Shown here: positions 59,801 through 64,000 of the stretch, piece by piece
Position numbering within the stretch: position 1 is the stretch's first letter
Layout: each line of letters starts with the position of its first letter
Assembly (NCBI GenBank): GCA_001931875.2
Contig: MSJH02000787.1
Coordinates: forward strand, 62,001 to 126,000
Direction of reading: 5' to 3'
Source of the DNA: Byssochlamys sp. IMV 00236
Lineage: Eukaryota > Ascomycota > Eurotiomycetes > Eurotiales > Thermoascaceae
DNA length: 64,000 nucleotides
The notes under the pieces: model-generated
Database searches by the model: none
Told to the model about the DNA's origin: nothing
What the model saw: only the letters and a program-made list of their open reading frames with translations
Program-made: the position numbers and the translations under genes

Positions 59801-60265
59801 CACAGCATGTTTTTCTTCTACATGTATAAGCACGCAGGTATTCCGTTTCATGCTCTCGTTTTCGCATTCGAAAAGTACTCAGACGGCTTCTATGGCTATA
59901 CGGAGGATGAACTCACGCACTTCAACAACGTTGGACAGTGCGTGTATTTTGTCACTCTGGTCATCATGCAATGGGGCAACATATTGTCCGTCCGCAACAA
60001 GCGAATGTCTATCTTGCAGGCCGATCCTATTCGAAAGGAGCGACGCAATCCCTGGCTCCCGTTAGCGATGCTGATTTCACTCATCATTGCCATCTTTGTT
60101 ACTGAGGTCCCCGGGCTCCAATCTCTCTTCAATACAGCTAGCGTGCCGCTTGAGTTCTGGTTCATACCTATCGGACTGTCCTTTGGCATTCTTCTAATGG
60201 ACGAAGTCCGGAAGGCCGTTGTTCGACTGTTTCCTAAAGGGCCAATCGCCCGGGTCGCCTGGTAA
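56864..60265 (+). CDS. P-type ATPase, subfamily IIC (Na+/K+-ATPase alpha-like)
   Basis: This is a single exon of 1133 residues. It is a cation pump of the family containing the animal Na+/K+- and H+/K+-ATPase alpha chains. Motifs in order are the actuator loop LTGESDEIEG (about 321-330), M4 AFIPEGMPVGVALTL, phosphorylation site SDKTGTLTQNKM (Asp484), nucleotide-domain KGAPDVLLP, and the hinge GDGVNDAPALRAADVGIAV. About ten membrane segments are present. M6 has VFTDLFLSLSL, and the following DHLINLKIYGQSYLFIG is typical of IIC pumps. The first 100 residues are hydrophilic and not conserved. The M4 sequence PEGMPVG differs from the animal PEGLLAT, so the transported ion cannot be assigned from sequence. 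ATG 56864 is the first in frame. Confidence 0.9.
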   Translation: MPSSLSSQKSASEEDPPEFQVDVEAKACSDVAHGGESDHELPEQRGSQRIIFEPPAEDPRESRRSRNNTSKRLRSISRSKSIETVRSSRSNKDNGASSVAPGIPIEFRTLSIHISESQNVPDELLKDTKDKRDKNVVNQDYFEQLDFHIISPESLCQQFNVDPENGLSASAAAARLQRDGKNTIAQRRENYLKKIFYYVFGGFCSILWIGVIVFFLCWRPLSNPPDATNLALAILVLIVIVLQACFSAFQDWSTKQVMNSILGLLPSDTMVLRDGKLVKIPTADLVAGDIVQISIGNKVPADMRLLKTSGDVRFDRAVLTGESDEIEGATDVTDKNFLETRNIALMGTGVTNGNAVGLVVLTGSRSVMGRIASLTAGVKEKPTLIQKEITRFVIIIICLTVILACAILFSWAGWLRVDHKGFMDVTAMLDDVMGCVVAFIPEGMPVGVALTLMMVAKRMKSVNILPKGLATVETLGCVNVICSDKTGTLTQNKMLVRSVGFVDKRYNLDGFTEELQKGQVPLPVQTLLQGSVLCNDAFFDPETAHLPLDEREVNGNATDEAVLRFAEAVSSGSSTRPNEYERVYQIPFNSKNKWMLTLHKTTAKPQGPELNESNETYLVYVKGAPDVLLPKCTSYWSGVDNEVKQLDDSAKQMFSAFQEEMSKKAERVIVLCQRYYSPRATLGSNDFADEIQAKGVQNLTIVGLFGIVDPPRLETARTVASCRRAGIRFFMVTGDFGLTAAAIARDVGIFTGTAEPDTVADLVDLKVDEDENICSRQSLLVDGSQISSLTKEDWDAICQYREIVFGRTTPEQKLRIVNEFRDRDNVVAVTGDGVNDAPALRAADVGIAVVSGSDVAIEAADLVLMDKFDSIVEAIRLGRLVFQNLQKVITYLLPAGSWSEIWPVIMNVWFGVPLPLSSFLMIIICVFTDLFLSLSLIMEKEEFDLLDGPPRNHKKDHLINLKIYGQSYLFIGVLETLCAHSMFFFYMYKHAGIPFHALVFAFEKYSDGFYGYTEDELTHFNNVGQCVYFVTLVIMQWGNILSVRNKRMSILQADPIRKERRNPWLPLAMLISLIIAIFVTEVPGLQSLFNTASVPLEFWFIPIGLSFGILLMDEVRKAVVRLFPKGPIARVAW

Positions 60266-61105
60266 GTCTGCAGGGAAAGTCAAACAAGAGAACTGGTTTT
60301 ATGCAAAAAAAAAAAAAAAGAAAGAAAATAAAATAAAAATCGCTGCTAGACGCACAAACGCGATATGACATACCTTGATAATGTGCAACGTGTGACGAGC
60401 TTGCTGGGAATGAACTGCTGTTGTCATAATCGGGGGATAAACTGAACTCCTGCAGGAATCAGACTTTTCTTTTTCTTTTTCGCCATAGAAGAGCGCTGCT
60501 TGACGCCTAGGAATTCCAAAATAGATGATAATCGTTGCATTGTTAATAATTAGTAAAGGGGTATGGTATGGGCCTAGACCAAGCGTTCTGCAGAGACATC
60601 AATTCCTTCTCAGCATTGCAGCCGGGGATTTCCAAATTCAAAGACCAAGGTCCCAAAACTATAGGCAGTAGAAATTAAATCAAACGGTAGGAGAGACGGA
60701 CTGAGCCATCGTGATGGCTGTTTTGTGTCATTACAAAGAAAGATAAAAGATACCCTGAAAATGGGAAGACGCTAGCCAATGCCAAAAAATTTGGCGCCCC
60801 GATGAAAGAAAAAAGAAGGACGAGTGAGAGACAAGTAGAAGGCAGAAAAGCAAGGACAGCGGTGCAGCTAGTAGTACACTTATGAAACTGGTAGAGAATG
60901 TCAGCGGTAGGCAATTTGAATCATCCAATCCGTCAGTTCGAATCTTCGTCAATGTGGTCTGCCGGAACAGCCGATATATACAAGAAACAGTAGTGATGAT
61001 GAATGGGACGCTTGTAACGAGCAGCGGATGTGTCCATCCGCCTAGATAGTCAATGTATCGCAGGCGCGAAAGTGCAAGATCATTGCGGGGAACGAATCAG
61101 GAATT
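60266..61105. other. Convergent intergenic region, ATPase and TBC gene 3' flanks
   Basis: These 840 bp include an A-rich run just after the ATPase stop (about 60305-60335). No gene was recognised. Confidence 0.5.
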
Positions 61106-63487
61106 TCATTGCTGTGTCTTCCCAGCTTCCCTGACCTGAATCATGAAACCGTCCTCATCACCAGCTGAGTCCAAAAGCCAGTATTTACCAACGCCCGCAT
61201 TGGGGATATGTCCACCACCAAACCCGGTGGGGACAGGAGAGTTCTGAGCGCCTTGGGTTTTGGTACCGAGATCATGGGGACCCCATCCAAGAATGTCTCT
61301 GACGGCCGCATGGCCGGCTTCGTCAGGCCCGAAGCCGAACAACTGCACCTGTAGGCAACCAAGGATTGCAACTGCAGCGCGGATCATAACGCGATCGCCT
61401 TCAAACACCCAGCAATCCCAGACACGGCTCACACGCTCGAGGTCCAGGCCATTGGTGAAAAGAGAGCGGAACATAGGCTCCCAGATGTCCTCGTCGGACA
61501 GGTTCATATTTTCGCAAAGATGAGTAGATAGACGCGGGAACTTGTAGCGAAGGGCTGCGGAGGCGAGGGAATAGGTTCGGCCCTTGGCACCTGGATCCGA
61601 AGTTAAAAATGCGAGCGGCAGCGGTCGATTCAGCGCATTGGCCATGACTAAGAACGCTGTCGCTGGAGTGGGCATCTGGAGGACGAGTAAGGCAGCAATG
61701 GACTATAAAAGCTTATCAGTACGGTCCCGGCCACGGCCGCCAGGCGCAAACTTACATGAAGACCGTAGATGTATCCCACATCACTTCGGTACATAGAATA
61801 CGCTTCCAAGACATCAATCAAGGTCTCGCGTAACGGGCCCCCTTCCTGGAAGAGGTTCAAGTCGGGAAAGGCGTGGGAGACATCGTTTCTGATAGCAGAA
61901 AACCATTCCCGCATCCTCCGATTGCTTTCTCCCGCGTCGTCATTCGACTTGGACCGCACTTCCTTGGCCCTCATCAGCGCCTTCTTGTAGGTCTCCTCGG
62001 TCAGAGCGAGTTCATTGCCAATGGCTCGCTGCCACACCGCACCTCGCGAACGAGGCGTGACCCCGCGCCACCACAACTCGCGCGTACGATGCTCGGACAC
62101 CACGCGGTCCCAATCTGGGCAGACATAGTCGTCCCAGATTCGCTGGAGCGTCTGTCGCGTATTGTCTTTCTCGCACTGTGCCGACGCGGTTTTAGCGGCC
62201 CGTCGCTTGTCTAGAATCAATTGGTTAGCAATAAGTCAGACGAGGGGATGGTCGAGACTTACCAGCTTCTCGGGACTGGGCCATCATCCTCTTGTACTCC
62301 CTCAAATGCTTCTTTTCCTCCTTCTGATCCTTCGGGGGAAGCCAACTGGGCCGTGTCCGGCTCAGAACCTTCTCTTTCTCCTTGCTGATGGGCAGGGGGT
62401 CGATCATGACGTTCGACTTTTGGAGCGGCGGCAGCTCGACGATGCCATTCGACCCTCGTTTCGAGTCTATGCTGGTCCTGCGCGAGGACCTGCCGCTCCG
62501 GATGCCATCCAAAGGTCTCTTGGAATCATCAGCATGATACTCGAGGGCTTCCGTTAAAATCCTCGCTTCCTCCGATAATTCCGACATTACGATATGATAG
62601 GAATTAGTACGTGGATTGCGGGGCGAGATCTGGCCACTTTTGGGTCCGGCAGAAGTTGACCTCGAGACCCTTGATCTGGAACGAGGCAGCGAAGGGGACG
62701 TTCGAGGAGAAGTCCTCGGGGAGACGGGGGCTTCTGGGACCGCATGAGACAGCGGCAGAGGCCTCGGGATCGCGCCGCCCCTGGCGTCCGGGCTTGCACT
62801 TCGCGATGCGACTCGCTCCTCATAGGGACGAGGAGAGATGGGGACGTTCCACAAGCTGGCGTCGTCGGGCAGATCCTCATCAGAATCATGGTACTCCTCT
62901 TCCAACTCTTTGACGGACTTGCGAGTTGGCTGCCATGACCCTCGACGCCCTCCGTTCCGGGCAGAGAGGGGAGAAAGGGCGAGCGTACTGCTACTCGGGG
63001 ATGGAGACAGTATCGATGCCGGATTGCTGGGAGACGGAGAGCGTGACCGTCGACGTCCTGAGGATCGGATCGGGAGCGAAGGGACGGAGGGACTGGTAAA
63101 ATCCCTGCGGCCACTCTTGCGTGACGCGTTGAGGGATTCCAGGTTCTTCTGGGCGATTGCCCCGTTGACCTGACCCTGCAGCGGAGGATAATCGATCTTC
63201 GTCTTCGGCCCCGAAGTCAATTCTCGACTGCAGGAGAGCATAGATGTGCTCTTGGCGCGATTGGCGGTGGGCATCGTGCGCGTTGCGGATCGCGGCAGGG
63301 CGGTAGTATAGGGGTCCATGAAGGGCACGTCCGCGTCGTCCTCGAGACCGATCTCTTCAAAGTTGGAAATGTCCGTGAACAGGCCATCCGGGCCAGAGAA
63401 TTGGGAGGATGATTGGAAGGAGGAGGATTTGGAGGATTTGGACCCAGACAACTCGGGGGGAGAGTTGGGCGTGCAGACGACCGCCAT
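61106..63487 (-). CDS. TBC-domain protein (TBC1D12/14-like) lacking both catalytic fingers
   Basis: There are three exons, complement of 61106-61702, 61756-62210 and 62263-63487, giving 758 residues. The N-terminal 400 residues are disordered and Ser/Arg/Pro-rich. The TBC domain starts at [21 protein letters not shown] (about 455-475) and includes [42 protein letters not shown] and [16 protein letters not shown]. This order resembles human TBC1D12/TBC1D14. TBC proteins normally accelerate GTP hydrolysis on Rab proteins with an Arg (IxxDxxR) and a Gln (YxQ). Here these read IRNDVSH (His521) and YIY (Tyr557), so GAP activity is doubtful. Both introns (52-53 nt) are canonical and restore the domain. 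ATG 63487 is the first in frame. Confidence 0.88.
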
Positions 63488-63927
63488 GTCCACCAGGGCT
63501 GGCACCGAATATCACGCCGGTTTAGATAACGAGGGGATCGGGGAATTAGCGACCGCGACAGGGCGAGAGCGACCAAACGATAGTTCTTGGGAGGTTCGAT
63601 CGAGCGGACCTGGCTCAACGACGAATGTCCCGGAAATGCGCGGTTGATGCCGTGCTTGCTTGCTGCTGTAAACGAATGGCAGGGGAATCAGTCGACTGCT
63701 GACTTTTTTTTTTGGCGTTGTTGGTGAAGGCGGCTACTGCTCGCAGTAGCTCAGACCGCAGCAAGAGAGTAAGCACGACGAGGGGGATTGCTCAGAAAAA
63801 ACGAGAGTCTGGGGTGTTGGGTTGAAGTTAACCACGACGGTGGAAGGGCCCAATGACGGACATGGGGACGAGAGAGTAAACGATGGAAGACGGGCCAGGG
63901 GAGAAAGAAGCAGAAGCAGAAGTAGAT

Positions 63928-63957
63928 AGAAGAAGAAGAAGAAGAAGAAGAAGAAGA
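63928..63957. repeat. (GAA)n microsatellite
   Basis: This is a run of about nine to ten GAA/AGA units upstream of the TBC gene. Confidence 0.9.
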
Positions 63958-63980
63958 GAAGCAGTTGGAGAAAGACGAGA

Positions 63981-64000
63981 CTGGACTGGACTGGACTGGA
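63981..64000. repeat. (CTGGA)n repeat at window end
   Basis: Four copies of the pentamer reach the window edge, so the full length is unknown. A shorter copy of the same unit occurs at about 35274-35286. Confidence 0.85.

Larger units (their letters stand above)
63488..64000. other. Upstream region of the TBC gene with microsatellites
   Basis: These 513 bp run to the window edge. They contain a GAA run (about 63928-63957) and a pentanucleotide CTGGA run (63981-64000) that continues to the end. No gene was seen. Confidence 0.5.

Overview
The window is nuclear DNA of a filamentous ascomycete, most likely a member of the Eurotiales (Aspergillus/Penicillium relatives). The reasons are short spliceosomal introns (mostly 50-150 nt, GTRNGT...CTRAC...YAG), compact genes, no operons, and a gene set typical of that group: an HxB-type molybdenum cofactor sulfurase, an MsnA-type zinc-finger factor, Atg1, a Mup1-type permease and a Gts1-like ArfGAP. 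I reconstructed 17 protein-coding genes by joining reading frames across splice sites that restore both frame and family motifs. Intergenic DNA is rich in microsatellites. No tRNA, rRNA, CRISPR array or intact transposon was recognised.

Layout. 1-9 kb: 3' part of hxB (+), converging on mitoribosomal protein mL59 (-), which shares a 354-bp divergent promoter with the splicing factor gene PRP39 (+); PRP28 (+) follows in tandem. 9.4-46.8 kb: nine consecutive minus-strand genes: M1 aminopeptidase, Mup1-like permease, ATG1, dolichol kinase SEC59, DPH6, msnA, thioredoxin-like PITH protein, DPH4 and cytochrome c peroxidase. This block has two long gene-poor gaps: 20.3-24.1 kb (simple repeats) and 33.5-42.0 kb (msnA upstream region, with a possible decayed gene at 38.9-40.5 kb). 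46.8-50.3 kb is a third gap without a supported gene. 50.3-64 kb: Gts1-like ArfGAP (+), Hal4/Hal5-like kinase (-), type IIC P-type ATPase (+) and a TBC-domain protein (-).

Functional themes. PRP39 (U1 snRNP) and PRP28 (helicase that removes U1 from the 5' splice site) are neighbours. DPH4 and DPH6, first-step and last-step proteins of diphthamide synthesis, lie 14 kb apart on one strand. A kinase related to yeast potassium-transport regulators Hal4/Hal5 is divergently paired with a Na+/K+-ATPase-type pump.

The most notable features are catalytic-residue losses. The Hal4-like kinase has HRN instead of HRD and a degenerate glycine loop. The TBC protein lacks both the arginine and the glutamine finger. 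There are also unusual splicing arrangements: a 17-nt microexon inside the ArfGAP zinc finger, a stop-free 102-nt intron in PRP28, and an in-frame 72-nt alternative acceptor in the thioredoxin-like gene. No completely new biological system could be demonstrated from sequence alone.
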